The notes below the pieces were generated by a model. The model was not told the DNA's origin. It did no database searches and saw nothing but the letters and a program-made list of their open reading frames with translations. 64,000 nucleotides of DNA from CALRQJ02 sp943370285 (GTDB taxonomy: Bacteria > Bacteroidota > Bacteroidia > Chitinophagales > Chitinophagaceae). The stretch lies in NCBI GenBank assembly GCA_943370285.1, contig CALRQJ020000011.1:1-64000 (forward strand). The letters run 5' to 3'. Positions 35,061 to 44,502 of this stretch are shown in pieces. Position 1 is the first letter of the stretch; the number at the start of each line of letters is the position of its first letter. The position numbers were made by a program, and so were the translations under genes.

Positions 35061-35441
35061 TTAGTTAATTCGAACAGAAATAATCTTTCTTTTGTCATCT
35101 TTTGTCTTCAACATGATGGTAAGATTATATCCTTTATCGTTATTCTGCAGCTTACCTGCAATGTACATGATGCCGCCCATCTCCCTTTGAGATGACACTT
35201 CAAATCCTTTGATTTTTTTATCCTCAAAAAAACCGGTTAATGCAATAGTGGCTTGATTATGACCAATATTTTTCAACTCATCTTTTTCAGACAATTTCAA
35301 ATCAATAAAATTATCAAAGTATTTAGACAACTGCTCCGCATCTGCTTTCTTCAAAGCGTTAATAATTCCGTCTGTTTCATTTTGCCTAACAAAGCCTAAT
35401 AAGGCAATCAAAGGCAACAGTAAAAACAATATCTTCTTCAT
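35061..35441 (-). CDS. DUF4783 exported protein
   Basis: A 126-aa exported protein with a signal peptide (MKKILFLLLPLIALLGFVRQ) and a DUF4783 domain (NTF2-like fold in this family): IINALKKADAEQLSKYFDN, AIDL-type strands, GFEVSSQREMGGIMYIAG and a final MLKTKDDKRKIISVRIN. A longer frame opens at 35516, but the ATG at 35441 precedes the signal peptide. In many Bacteroidota this gene lies next to nadC, as here. The function is unknown. Confidence 0.85.
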   Translation of the reverse strand: MKKILFLLLPLIALLGFVRQNETDGIINALKKADAEQLSKYFDNFIDLKLSEKDELKNIGHNQATIALTGFFEDKKIKGFEVSSQREMGGIMYIAGKLQNNDKGYNLTIMLKTKDDKRKIISVRIN

Positions 35442-35598
35442 GAGTTTCTTTTTTTTGAACATGATATTCAGTGCTAAAAATATGCCAAACTGCAAATAAA
35501 AATACTTGTAGAACAAATAAAATCAGTATTTACGGTCATCCTTACGTAGAATAGCTGTTTAAACCTTCAAAATTGTTGAAATGACGTAGCTTTAGCCC

Positions 35599-37125
35599 AT
35601 GGAAAAACGTGTTATTTTAGTCATTATGGACGGCTGGGGACTAGGAAAAGTTGCCTCAGCAGATGCTATTCAACAAGCCCATGTTCCTTTTGTGAGCAGT
35701 TTATACGGCAAGTATCCCAATAGCACTTTAGTTACCTGCGGAGAAGCAGTAGGTTTGCCCGATGGGCAAATGGGCAATAGCGAAGTGGGTCACCTTAACC
35801 TCGGTGCCGGTAGAATTGTGTATCAAGAACTACAACGTATAAATGTGGCCGTAAAAACAGGTGAAATGGCACAAAATAAAGTGTTGTTAGACGCCATTGC
35901 TTATGCCAAAACCAACCATAAACCTTTGCACTTATTGGGTTTAGTAAGCGATGGTGGGGTTCACTCACATATCAACCATTTAAAAGCTTTGTGTGATTTA
36001 TGCCAAACCCAAGGTTTAAGCCAAGTATATATTCATGCATTTACCGATGGTAGAGATACCGACCCCAAAAGTGGTTTGGGTTTTATGAGTGAACTGCAAG
36101 CACACCTGCAACATTCAGCCGGAACAATAGCAAGCGTTAGTGGTAGATATTATGCCATGGATAGAGACAAACGATGGGAAAGGGTGAAATTGGCTTATGA
36201 TGCATTGGTAAACGGAAAAGGGAAAAAAGCAACCCATGCTTTAACGGCTATTGAACATGCCTATGCCGAAAATATTACCGATGAATTTATACTCCCAACC
36301 AATATTGTTGATGCGAATGGCGAGCCTATTGCATTGATTAAAGATGGGGATGCTGTGTTGTGTTTTAATTTCAGAACAGACCGTTGTAGAGAAATTACGG
36401 AAGTGTTAACACAAAAAGATATTGAAGAACAGCAAATGCATAAGCTGAAATTGCATTATACCACCATGACGGAATATGATAAAACCTTCAGCAATGTGCA
36501 TGTGGTTTTTGAAACAGATAACCTGAATAACACATTAGGGCAGGTATTAGAAACGAATCAGAAAAAGCAAATTAGAATTGCGGAGACGGAAAAATATCCC
36601 CATGTCACTTTCTTCTTTAGCGGCGGAAGGGAAAAACCCTATGAAGGAGAAACAAGAATTATGGTGCCTTCACCTAAGGTAGCTACTTATGATTTACAGC
36701 CCGAAATGAGTGCTATAGAAATCACTGATAAATTAGTGCCGGAGATTGAAAACGAAACAGCAGATTTTATTTGTTTGAATTATGCCAATACCGATATGGT
36801 TGGTCATACAGGTGTATTTAGTGCAGCTATTAAAGCTGCAGAAACGGTAGATGCTTGTGTAAACAGAGTGGTGACAGCAGCCCTTCAACATGGGTATACG
36901 GTGTTCCTAACTGCAGACCATGGTAATGCCGATTTTATGATTAATGAAGATGGCAGCCCTAATACTGCACATACTTTGAATCTTGTACCGTTTTTCATCA
37001 TCGACAAATCTTGGAAAGGAACCATAAAGCCAGGTAAATTAGGCGACTTAGCACCAACTATTTTAACGATGATGGGTTTATCCATTCCATCAGAAATGAC
37101 CGGCGATATTTTGATTAACCCCTAA
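35599..37125 (+). CDS. gpmI: 2,3-bisphosphoglycerate-independent phosphoglycerate mutase
   Basis: GpmI interconverts 3- and 2-phosphoglycerate in glycolysis using two Mn2+ ions. It has 508 aa. The alkaline-phosphatase-like phosphatase domain includes VIMDGWGLG and the phospho-acceptor Ser61 in QMGNSEVGHLNLGAGR. The inserted transferase domain (about 78-300) has VSDGGVHSHINHL, AFTDGRDTDPKSG and YYAMDRDKRWER. The C-terminal metal-binding part has NYANTDMVGHTG and LTADHGNAD. It is followed 11 bp later by a haem-binding protein, possibly in one transcript. Confidence 0.97.
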   Translation: MEKRVILVIMDGWGLGKVASADAIQQAHVPFVSSLYGKYPNSTLVTCGEAVGLPDGQMGNSEVGHLNLGAGRIVYQELQRINVAVKTGEMAQNKVLLDAIAYAKTNHKPLHLLGLVSDGGVHSHINHLKALCDLCQTQGLSQVYIHAFTDGRDTDPKSGLGFMSELQAHLQHSAGTIASVSGRYYAMDRDKRWERVKLAYDALVNGKGKKATHALTAIEHAYAENITDEFILPTNIVDANGEPIALIKDGDAVLCFNFRTDRCREITEVLTQKDIEEQQMHKLKLHYTTMTEYDKTFSNVHVVFETDNLNNTLGQVLETNQKKQIRIAETEKYPHVTFFFSGGREKPYEGETRIMVPSPKVATYDLQPEMSAIEITDKLVPEIENETADFICLNYANTDMVGHTGVFSAAIKAAETVDACVNRVVTAALQHGYTVFLTADHGNADFMINEDGSPNTAHTLNLVPFFIIDKSWKGTIKPGKLGDLAPTILTMMGLSIPSEMTGDILINP

Positions 37126-37136
37126 ACAACCCAACC

Positions 37137-37631
37137 ATGAAAATTGTAAAAAAAATATTAATCGTGTTACTCTTTGCATTAGTGGTGATACAGTTTATCA
37201 GACCTGAAAAAAATCAATCAGCAGAAAAAACAGCGAATGATATTGTGGCAATGTATCCACCCGATACAGAAACGGCAGCATTGCTTGACAAAGCTTGCAA
37301 TGATTGTCATACCAATAACACCAAATACCCTTGGTATTCAAATATTCAGCCCGTAGCTTGGTGGTTGGCCGACCATGTTAAAGAAGGAAAGCAACACTTA
37401 AACTTTAGTGAGTTTGGCACTTATCGCCTTCGCAAACAATACCATAAAATGGAAGAAGTAATAGAGCAGGTAAAAGAAGGCGAAATGCCATTGAAATCTT
37501 ACACTTGGACTCATGGCGATGCAAGATTAACCACTGAACAAAAAGCACAAATTACCGGATGGGCACAATCGGTAATGGATAGCATGAAGGCGGTGTATCC
37601 GATTGATAGTTTAATCAAAAAGAAAAGTTAG
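37137..37631 (+). CDS. Membrane-anchored haem-binding domain protein
   Basis: A 164-aa protein with one N-terminal membrane helix or uncleaved signal (KKILIVLLFALVVIQFI) and the haem-binding domain (Haem_bd family): a c-type haem motif CNDCH (about residues 52-56), YPWYSNIQPVAWWLADHVKEGK, LNFSEFGTYRLRKQYHKMEEV and GEMPLKSYTW. It probably faces the periplasm. Proteins of this family are common in Bacteroidota near redox or stress genes; the electron-transfer partner is unknown. Confidence 0.85.
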   Translation: MKIVKKILIVLLFALVVIQFIRPEKNQSAEKTANDIVAMYPPDTETAALLDKACNDCHTNNTKYPWYSNIQPVAWWLADHVKEGKQHLNFSEFGTYRLRKQYHKMEEVIEQVKEGEMPLKSYTWTHGDARLTTEQKAQITGWAQSVMDSMKAVYPIDSLIKKKS

Positions 37632-37675
37632 GTATTAAAACTACTGCGAAAAATATACTTGTTATTCCGTTATTA

Positions 37676-38164
37676 GTGCTGGCTTGTTTGCCGGCACTAA
37701 TCAGTATATGGGTATTAGCGAAACAACAGCATATAAAAACAGTAATGAAGCATAAGCTGGAAGTAAGCATTTTGAAAACAATTCATATAAAAAAAGGCGA
37801 CTTAGTTTGGGTGAAAAAAGGAAAAGAAATTAGGCTGAATGGTAAAATGTTTGACATCAAATCCATTACAAAAACCCAAGAGGGCAATTATATTGTTACA
37901 GGTTTATATGATGAGCAAGAAGACGAGTTATTTGCCAATATTGATAATATGATTAGGCGGGATAAAAAATCTACTCCTTTTACTACTTCATCTGTTGAAT
38001 GGGTTCATCAATTGCTGTTCACACATCAGCATTGTTTTGATTACAAAATTGCAACAGCAACAATTGAAACTAATTTCAACTTCACAAGTGTACTATTTGT
38101 TATACCATCACCATATTTAACAGTTCCACCTGTCCCACCTTGGTTTAGCTACGTTAATGTATAA
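37676..38164 (+). CDS. Small membrane-anchored hypothetical protein
   Basis: A 162-aa frame from GTG 37676. Open sequence continues upstream to 37610, and the hydrophobic N-terminus is only complete if translation begins earlier: from ATT at 37634 it would read MKTTAKNILVIPLLVLAC, a typical signal anchor. The body has KKGDLVWVKKGKEIRLNGKM and a Pro-rich end (PSPYLTVPPVPPWFSY). I recall comparable small proteins next to TonB-dependent receptors in related genomes, as here, but no function is known. It may be co-transcribed with the downstream receptor. The start site is uncertain. Confidence 0.6.
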   Translation: MLACLPALISIWVLAKQQHIKTVMKHKLEVSILKTIHIKKGDLVWVKKGKEIRLNGKMFDIKSITKTQEGNYIVTGLYDEQEDELFANIDNMIRRDKKSTPFTTSSVEWVHQLLFTHQHCFDYKIATATIETNFNFTSVLFVIPSPYLTVPPVPPWFSYVNV

Positions 38165-38276
38165 ATTATTTTCATTTATTGATTAAGCATGTAAAGCAAT
38201 CAGCTACTTAATGTAGCTGAGTAACTACCTCTTATATGCTTACATTATCAAACTGTAGCATTTATAAAACAAGAAT

Positions 38277-40496
38277 ATGCAAAAAACTATAGCTACTTTT
38301 TTGTTGAGTCTGTTCTCCATTGGAATGGCATTGGCGCAAGAAAAAAAGGAAGCCAAAGATACCATACAACAAGCTTTGGATGATGTATTGATAACATTCA
38401 AAAGATGGGAAAAAAACTTAAATGAAGTTCCAAACTTAATTAGAAAAGTTAGTTTTAAGGATGCCCGTTTAGTAAACCCACAAACCACTGCCGATTTATT
38501 AGGCATGAGTGGTGATGTATTTATACAAAAAAGTCAGGGCGGTGGCGGAAGCCCCATGATAAGAGGATTTTCCACTAATCGGCTGATGATTGTTATTGAT
38601 GGGGTTAGAATGAATAATGCCATTTTCAGAAGTGGCAATCTGCAAAATGTAATCTCACTTGACCCCTTAGCAACAGAAGATGCGGAAGTTATTTTTGGTC
38701 CGGGCTCTTTAATCTATGGAAGCGATGCCATAGGTGGTGTTATGGATTTTCATTCACTAACACCAAAATTTGCTGCACCCAAAAAAACTTACACAAAATT
38801 TAATATATTAAGTAGATATGCAACGGCTAATAAAGAAAAAACCTTTCATGCAGATTTCACTATTTCCTCTAATAAATTTTCTTGGTTAGCAAGTTTTACA
38901 CACAGCGATTTTGACGATTTAAAGATGGGGAAAAACGGAGGGCAGGATAATTATCTTGTTCCTAACTATGTGGAACGAATTAACAATAAAGACAGTGTGT
39001 TAGTGAATACTAATCCAAGGATTCAAAAATTTTCGGGTTATCATCAAACCAATGTTTTGAACAAGATAAGGTATCGACCAAATAGCAAATGGGATCTTTT
39101 GTATGCACACCATTATTCTGCAACCGGAAATATTCCTCGGTTTGATCGTTTAATTGAATACACAGGTATTAATCCAAGTTTTGCACAATGGTATTATGGC
39201 CCACAAGTGTGGCAAATGCATAGTTTTCAAGCCACACATATTGCAAATAATAGTTGGTTTAATTCGGTGAGATTAATTACGGCCTATCAACAATACGAAG
39301 AAAGTAGGCATGATAGAAGATTCAACAACGCAAGGCTTAGAAATCAAACAGAATCTGTAGCTGCTATTTCAACAAATATTGACTTCACTAAAACCATCAA
39401 CGCAAATAATGACCTTTTTTACGGACTAGAGTTTGTACATAATAAAGTGGGTTCATTTGCAGACAGAATCAATATTACCAATGGCAATTATGAAAAAGTT
39501 GCCACTCGTTATCCCGATAATTCAACATGGGCTTCTTATGGCGCCTATATCAGTTACAAAAATAACTTTGCAAAAAAATTCAGTTTTACAACAGGTGGTC
39601 GTTACAACTACATAACAATTGAAGCACCGTTCGATACTACGTTTTTCAAATTTCCATTTACAAAAGCAAATCTACAAGCAGGTGCATTTACTACTAACGC
39701 AGGCTTAGTGTTTAGGCCATCGGAAAAATGGAAAATAAACCTTAACGCATCAACCGGATTTAGAGTGCCAAACATAGATGATATTGGCAAAGTGTTTGAA
39801 TCTGCTCCAGGCATTGTAGTGGTTCCGAATAATCAATTGAAGGCTGAATATGCTTACAATATAGACCTAGGTTTTGCAGCTACTATTTCTCCAACCTTAA
39901 AAGTTGATTTCACTACTTTTTACACTTGGTTAGATAATGCTTTAACGAGAAGACCATTTACATTTAACGGAGCCGACAGTATTGTATTTGATGGCGTTTT
40001 AAGTGCCGTTGAAGCGATACAAAACATTGCTGTGGCTAAAGTTTGGGGATTGCAAACAGGAATGGAGTTTACACCCTCCAAACATTTCAGTTTGTCAATT
40101 CGAGCAAACTATATTAAAGGAAAAGAAACAGATGACACTAAAAATGTTGAAGTTCCATTACGACATGCTCCACCATTTTATGCTTCCTCTAATATAAAAT
40201 ATACTAAAGCAAAATTAACCACACTACTCAACATTCAATACAATAGTAGTATATCGAATGCTGATCTAGCTCCTACTGAAAAAGCAAAGAATGCTATTTA
40301 TGCAAAAGATGCCAATGGTTTGCCTTTTGCGCCATCTTGGTATACTATTAGCATTAAATCGTCGATTCAAATCAATCAACAAGTACAATTAAATGTTGGT
40401 TGGGAAAATATCACTAACCAACGATATAGGCCTTATTCGTCCGGCATTGTAGCAGCAGGCAGTAATATTATCTTCAGTGTGAGGGCTTCGCTCTAA
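38277..40496 (+). CDS. TonB-dependent outer-membrane receptor
   Basis: A 739-aa TonB-dependent receptor that imports an iron complex, haem or another ligand across the outer membrane. It has a signal peptide (MQKTIATFLLSLFSIGMALA), a TonB-box-like segment soon after (LDDVLITFKRWEKN), and a plug domain (about 45-170: PQTTADLLGMSGDVFIQKSQ; GGSPMIRGFSTNRLMIVIDG; GPGSLIYGSDAIGGVMDF). A 22-strand barrel follows, ending in a terminal aromatic-rich strand (IIFSVRASL). The plug resembles the haemoglobin/haem receptor branch, and a haem-binding protein lies upstream, but substrate assignment is inference. It has no SusD partner, so a SusC-type glycan system is unlikely. Confidence 0.9.
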   Translation: MQKTIATFLLSLFSIGMALAQEKKEAKDTIQQALDDVLITFKRWEKNLNEVPNLIRKVSFKDARLVNPQTTADLLGMSGDVFIQKSQGGGGSPMIRGFSTNRLMIVIDGVRMNNAIFRSGNLQNVISLDPLATEDAEVIFGPGSLIYGSDAIGGVMDFHSLTPKFAAPKKTYTKFNILSRYATANKEKTFHADFTISSNKFSWLASFTHSDFDDLKMGKNGGQDNYLVPNYVERINNKDSVLVNTNPRIQKFSGYHQTNVLNKIRYRPNSKWDLLYAHHYSATGNIPRFDRLIEYTGINPSFAQWYYGPQVWQMHSFQATHIANNSWFNSVRLITAYQQYEESRHDRRFNNARLRNQTESVAAISTNIDFTKTINANNDLFYGLEFVHNKVGSFADRINITNGNYEKVATRYPDNSTWASYGAYISYKNNFAKKFSFTTGGRYNYITIEAPFDTTFFKFPFTKANLQAGAFTTNAGLVFRPSEKWKINLNASTGFRVPNIDDIGKVFESAPGIVVVPNNQLKAEYAYNIDLGFAATISPTLKVDFTTFYTWLDNALTRRPFTFNGADSIVFDGVLSAVEAIQNIAVAKVWGLQTGMEFTPSKHFSLSIRANYIKGKETDDTKNVEVPLRHAPPFYASSNIKYTKAKLTTLLNIQYNSSISNADLAPTEKAKNAIYAKDANGLPFAPSWYTISIKSSIQINQQVQLNVGWENITNQRYRPYSSGIVAAGSNIIFSVRASL

Positions 40497-40522
40497 GAAC
40501 TCCTAAATATTTCTAAAAGCTG

Positions 40523-40551
40523 AAAGCGTTCCGCATGGCGGAACGCTTTTT
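40523..40551 (+). terminator. Strong terminator after the TonB receptor
   Basis: AAAGCGTTCCGC (40523-40534) and GCGGAACGCTTT (40538-40549) form a perfect 12-bp stem with a 3-nt loop, followed by a T-run. Confidence 0.9.
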
Positions 40552-40589
40552 CGTTACATAGTTTGTATTTTGCCGAATATATTTCAATT

Positions 40590-41588
40590 ATGCAAACGGC
40601 AGAAGACATCAAACGACTCAACGAACAAATTCAGCATACGGCAATATTCGCCGATACACTTCGAAATGAACTCAGCAAAATCATTGTTGGGCAGCAATAC
40701 ATGATTGACAGGTTACTGATTGGATTACTTAGTAACGGACATGTGCTATTAGAAGGTGTACCAGGCCTTGCTAAAACACTTACCATCAAATCTTTGGCAG
40801 ATGCCATTCATGCTAAATTCAGCCGTATACAATTTACACCAGATTTATTGCCGGCAGATGTAGTAGGCACCATGATTTATAACCAGCAACGCAATGAATT
40901 TTTGGTTCGTAAAGGACCCATTTTTGCTAATTTTATTTTGGCCGATGAAATTAACAGAGCCCCAGCCAAAGTGCAAAGTGCTTTACTCGAAGCCATGCAG
41001 GAAAGACAAGTTACCATTGGTGAACAAACCTATCCATTAGATGAGCCTTTCTTAGTTTTAGCTACTCAAAATCCATTAGAACAAGAAGGTACTTATCCTT
41101 TACCGGAAGCACAAGTAGATCGTTTCATGTTAAAAGTTGTGGTGGAGTATCCATCAAGAGCAGAAGAGCAATTGATTATTCAACAACAAGTACAAGGCAT
41201 AGCATTACCTAAAGTAGAACAAGTTGTAAGCACTAAAGAAATTATTGATGGTAGAGCTTTAGTAAAAGCCATTTACATGGATGATAAAATTGAACAATAT
41301 ATCATTGATATTGTATTTGCCACTCGCTTTCCGCAAGAATATGGACTAAGTAAATTAGCTCCACTGCTCAGCTATGGCGGCTCTCCAAGAGCCAGTATTA
41401 ATCTAGCTTTAGCAGCAAAAGCACATGCCTTTTTAAACAAAAGAGGTTTTGTTATTCCTGATGATGTTAAGGCCATTTGCAATGATGTATTACGTCATCG
41501 CATTGGTGTAACATACGAGGCTGAAGCAGAAAACATTACTGCTGAAATGATCGTATCAGAAATTGTACAAAAGATTGCTGTTCCCTAA
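40590..41588 (+). CDS. MoxR-family AAA+ ATPase
   Basis: A 332-aa MoxR ATPase, thought to act as a chaperone with VWA proteins. Features: Walker A LLEGVPGLAKTLTIK (about 45-60), FTPDLLPADVVG, Walker B FILADEINRAPAKVQSALLE, sensor ATQNPLEQEGTYPLPEAQ and the arginine-finger region DRFMLKV. A longer TTG-started frame opens at 40563; the ATG at 40590 (MQTAEDIK) fits the family. It leads a tight cluster with DUF58, a Bat-like membrane protein and a VWA protein. Confidence 0.94.
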   Translation: MQTAEDIKRLNEQIQHTAIFADTLRNELSKIIVGQQYMIDRLLIGLLSNGHVLLEGVPGLAKTLTIKSLADAIHAKFSRIQFTPDLLPADVVGTMIYNQQRNEFLVRKGPIFANFILADEINRAPAKVQSALLEAMQERQVTIGEQTYPLDEPFLVLATQNPLEQEGTYPLPEAQVDRFMLKVVVEYPSRAEEQLIIQQQVQGIALPKVEQVVSTKEIIDGRALVKAIYMDDKIEQYIIDIVFATRFPQEYGLSKLAPLLSYGGSPRASINLALAAKAHAFLNKRGFVIPDDVKAICNDVLRHRIGVTYEAEAENITAEMIVSEIVQKIAVP

Positions 41589-41591
41589 TAC

Positions 41592-42485
41592 ATGCTACCA
41601 ACCGATAACATATCATCCTCTCCTTTTGCCGACTTGATAAAAAAAGTTAGGGCATTAGAAATCAAAAGTAAAAAACTCACCAATCATTTATTTACCGGTG
41701 AATATCATACTGCTTTTAAAGGCAGGGGTATGTCGTTTAAAGAAGTAAGAGAATACCAAGCCGGTGATGATGTACGATTTATTGAGTGGAATGTGAGTGC
41801 AAGAATGGGGCATACATTCAGTAAGCTATTTGAAGAAGAAAGAGAGCTGAGTGTTTATTTATTGGTTGATTTTAGTGCCAGCAGTTCGTTTGGTACAAAT
41901 CGCCAAACAAAAAAAGATTTGATCACAGAAATTTGTGCTGTCATTGGTTTTTCAGCTATCAATAACAATGACAAAGCGGGATTAATTTTATTCAGTAACA
42001 AAGTAGAAAAATTTATTCCTGCAAAAAAAGGTAGAGACCATATGTTGTATATGGTAAGAGAAATGTTATCATTCACACCAACAGCTGCGCAAACAGATAT
42101 TGTAAAAGCATTGCGTTATCTCAATAATACCACCAAACATAAAAGTATCGTTTTTGTGTTGAGTGATTTTGCAGATGCAGGATATGAAGATGCTTTAAGG
42201 GTTGCTGCTAAACGACATGATGTTGTAGGCATTCAAGTATATGATAAAGCAGATGAACGATTGCCCCTTGTTGGCTGGCTTGAAGTTTGCGATGCAGAAA
42301 CCGGAAAGCAAATGATGTTGAATACTTCAGATCCTGCAACTCGAATGCATTACGAACAGCAATTTAAAAAAATCATTCAAGATGCTTCAACAGCATTTAA
42401 AACGGCAGGGGCAGATTTAATGCAGCTTGCAACGGGTGATGACTACGTAAAGAAATTGCAACAATTTTTTATCAGAAGAGCCTAA
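41592..42485 (+). CDS. DUF58 domain protein
   Basis: A 297-aa DUF58 protein, which has a VWA-like fold and is nearly always linked to MoxR. Features: GEYHTAFKGRGMSFKEVREY, AGDDVRFIEWNVSARMG, LLVDFSASSSF (MIDAS-like DxSxS) and KHKSIVFVLSDFADAGYEDAL. It starts 3 bp after moxR, and its stop overlaps the start of the next gene (TAATG), so the cluster is translationally coupled. Confidence 0.92.
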   Translation: MLPTDNISSSPFADLIKKVRALEIKSKKLTNHLFTGEYHTAFKGRGMSFKEVREYQAGDDVRFIEWNVSARMGHTFSKLFEEERELSVYLLVDFSASSSFGTNRQTKKDLITEICAVIGFSAINNNDKAGLILFSNKVEKFIPAKKGRDHMLYMVREMLSFTPTAAQTDIVKALRYLNNTTKHKSIVFVLSDFADAGYEDALRVAAKRHDVVGIQVYDKADERLPLVGWLEVCDAETGKQMMLNTSDPATRMHYEQQFKKIIQDASTAFKTAGADLMQLATGDDYVKKLQQFFIRRA

Positions 42486-43441
42486 TGATGCAAAAAAAAA
42501 TTAAAGGAAACTATCAATGGCTCAAAATAGCAACAATAATATTATTGTTGATTTTTCCATTAATTACAACTTATGCACAACAAGTAACCGCTACGGTTGA
42601 CAGAAACAAAATCTTGATTGGCGAACCTATTACTTTAACACTTAAAGTAACAGATGTAGAAAAAATAAAACCAATCATAAAATGGTTTGCATTACCCGAT
42701 TCTACTAACCACATTGAAGTTATTGAACGCAACAAAATAGACACTTTTGAAATTAACGGTTTGCTGCATTATCAACAAATAGTAACCGTTACTTCCTTCG
42801 ATAGCGGTAGTTGGAGTATTCCAGCTTTAGAAGTAATGTTTGGAAATGCCAGTTCAGCGGCTGTAAAAAAACAAACCGATGCTATAACAATAACAGTATT
42901 GTCGGTAGACGTTTCTCTTTTGGTAGATTATCATGATATTAAAGATATTATTGAACCAACAACGGATGATAACACACTCATTTTTTGGGTAATTGGTGCA
43001 ATAGTGGGTATCGCCATAATTGTAGTTTTGTATTTACTGAGAAAAAAATACAAGAAACGGATTAATGATTTTTCCAACAATTCATCCATTGATATTTATG
43101 CATCAACCATGCAACAATTAGCTGCCCTACAACAAGCAGCTTGGTACAATCAACAGCAAGAAAAAAAACATTATCAGATATTGATTACAATTTGTAAGCA
43201 GTATTTGCAACAACAAGTAAATTATCCCATTCATACGTTAACTACAGATGAATGGATGCTACAATTACAACAGTTGCCGATTGACAAAAGAGTGCTTACT
43301 AGCTTCATGCAATTACTTAGACTAAGTGATGCAGTTAAATTTGCACAGTACATTCCGGATGAAATCGATAATACCGCCTCGATTGATAAAGCTAAAAACA
43401 TGATTCATACAGTAGCTCAAAAACAAGAATACCATGCTTAG
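42485..43441 (+). CDS. Bat-cluster membrane protein (BatD/oxygen-tolerance-like)
   Basis: A 318-aa membrane protein with an N-terminal signal or helix (IATIILLLIFPLITTYAQ), an extracytoplasmic Ig-like region (about 30-150; RNKILIGEPITLTLKVTDVE and FDSGSWSIPALEV), one membrane helix (about 165-190; FWVIGAIVGIAIIVVLYLL) and a helical cytoplasmic tail (about 195-318). The position between DUF58 and VWA genes, not strong sequence identity, supports a Bat-type role. It overlaps the next gene by 8 bp. The start could be 42485 or the adjacent ATG at 42488. Confidence 0.75.
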   Translation: MMQKKIKGNYQWLKIATIILLLIFPLITTYAQQVTATVDRNKILIGEPITLTLKVTDVEKIKPIIKWFALPDSTNHIEVIERNKIDTFEINGLLHYQQIVTVTSFDSGSWSIPALEVMFGNASSAAVKKQTDAITITVLSVDVSLLVDYHDIKDIIEPTTDDNTLIFWVIGAIVGIAIIVVLYLLRKKYKKRINDFSNNSSIDIYASTMQQLAALQQAAWYNQQQEKKHYQILITICKQYLQQQVNYPIHTLTTDEWMLQLQQLPIDKRVLTSFMQLLRLSDAVKFAQYIPDEIDNTASIDKAKNMIHTVAQKQEYHA

Positions 43442-44441
43442 TAATTGGCTAGAACATATTGACTTTGCGTATCCTTGGCTGCTCCCATTATTATTATTCG
43501 TTCCATTTTTATGGTGGCATTATTACAAAACGAAGCGACAACAACAGGCAGCATTTACCATTACTACAACACATTTTTTGCAACCATCTTTATCTTGGTC
43601 AGCCGTATTTTTTCATACACCAATTGTATTTAGAGGATTGGCTATTGCAGCCTTAATAGTAGCATTAGCAAGGCCACAAGCTAAATTCACAGAACAATCC
43701 ACAGAAGGAGAAGGTATTGATATTGTACTTTGCTTCGATATCAGCGGAAGCATGACGGAGAAAGATTTTACACCAAACCGCTTAGAAGCCGCCAAACAAG
43801 TAGCATCAGAATTTGTCAATAATAGAACAGGTGATAGAATTGGCATTGTCATTTTTAGCAATCAGAGTTTTACACTTTGCCCTATTACAACAGATAAAAA
43901 TACGGTGCTATCGCAAATCAATGCTATACAAAGTGGCTACTTAGAAACGGAAGGAACAGCAATTGGTTCGGGCTTAGCAACAAGTGTAGAACGATTAAAG
44001 AACAGTAAAACAAAAACCAAAATCATCATTTTGTTGACAGATGGTGTTGATTTTGGCGGCATCATTCCACCAGATATTGCAAAAGAATTAGCCAAACTAT
44101 ATGGCATTAAAGTGTATACGATTGGTGTTGGTAGCGAAAAAGAAGTGGATGCAGAAGTTGAAACAGCGATGGGCAGAATAACCACTCGTAAAAAACTAGA
44201 ATTTAATGAAACTTTGTTACAAGAGATTGCAAAAGAAACAGGCGGACAATATTTTCATGCACAAGACAAAGACAACTTAATCAAAACATATAACAGTATT
44301 AATCAGCTAGAAAAATCAACTATAAAAGTAACCACCTACTACCGTTACGAAGACAAGTTTCATGTATTACTCATCACTGCCTTTTGTTTGATACTTACTG
44401 AAGTTGTTTTAAAACTAACTGTATGTAGAAAATTTCCCTAG
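43434..44441 (+). CDS. BatA-type VWA domain membrane protein
   Basis: A 335-aa protein with the BatA layout: two N-terminal membrane helices (about 13-30; 62-80), a VWA domain (about 92-290) with an intact MIDAS motif DISGSM (Asp102, Ser104, Ser106) and Thr-containing loops (TEGTAIGSGLATS; ILLTDGVDFGG), and one C-terminal helix (about 312-330). The family was named for Bacteroides aerotolerance, although its mechanism is unclear. The cluster stops here: batB, batC and batE are not next to it. Confidence 0.9.
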   Translation: MLSNWLEHIDFAYPWLLPLLLFVPFLWWHYYKTKRQQQAAFTITTTHFLQPSLSWSAVFFHTPIVFRGLAIAALIVALARPQAKFTEQSTEGEGIDIVLCFDISGSMTEKDFTPNRLEAAKQVASEFVNNRTGDRIGIVIFSNQSFTLCPITTDKNTVLSQINAIQSGYLETEGTAIGSGLATSVERLKNSKTKTKIIILLTDGVDFGGIIPPDIAKELAKLYGIKVYTIGVGSEKEVDAEVETAMGRITTRKKLEFNETLLQEIAKETGGQYFHAQDKDNLIKTYNSINQLEKSTIKVTTYYRYEDKFHVLLITAFCLILTEVVLKLTVCRKFP

Positions 44442-44502
44442 CGAATACAATCGATGGACACTTGAATAAAAATACCGAAATTGCCTGCATCAAGCGAAAA
44501 CA

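Noticed and set aside
38277..40496. SusC/SusD-type glycan uptake locus
   Set aside because: The receptor has no SusD neighbour and its plug resembles haem/iron receptors rather than SusC.
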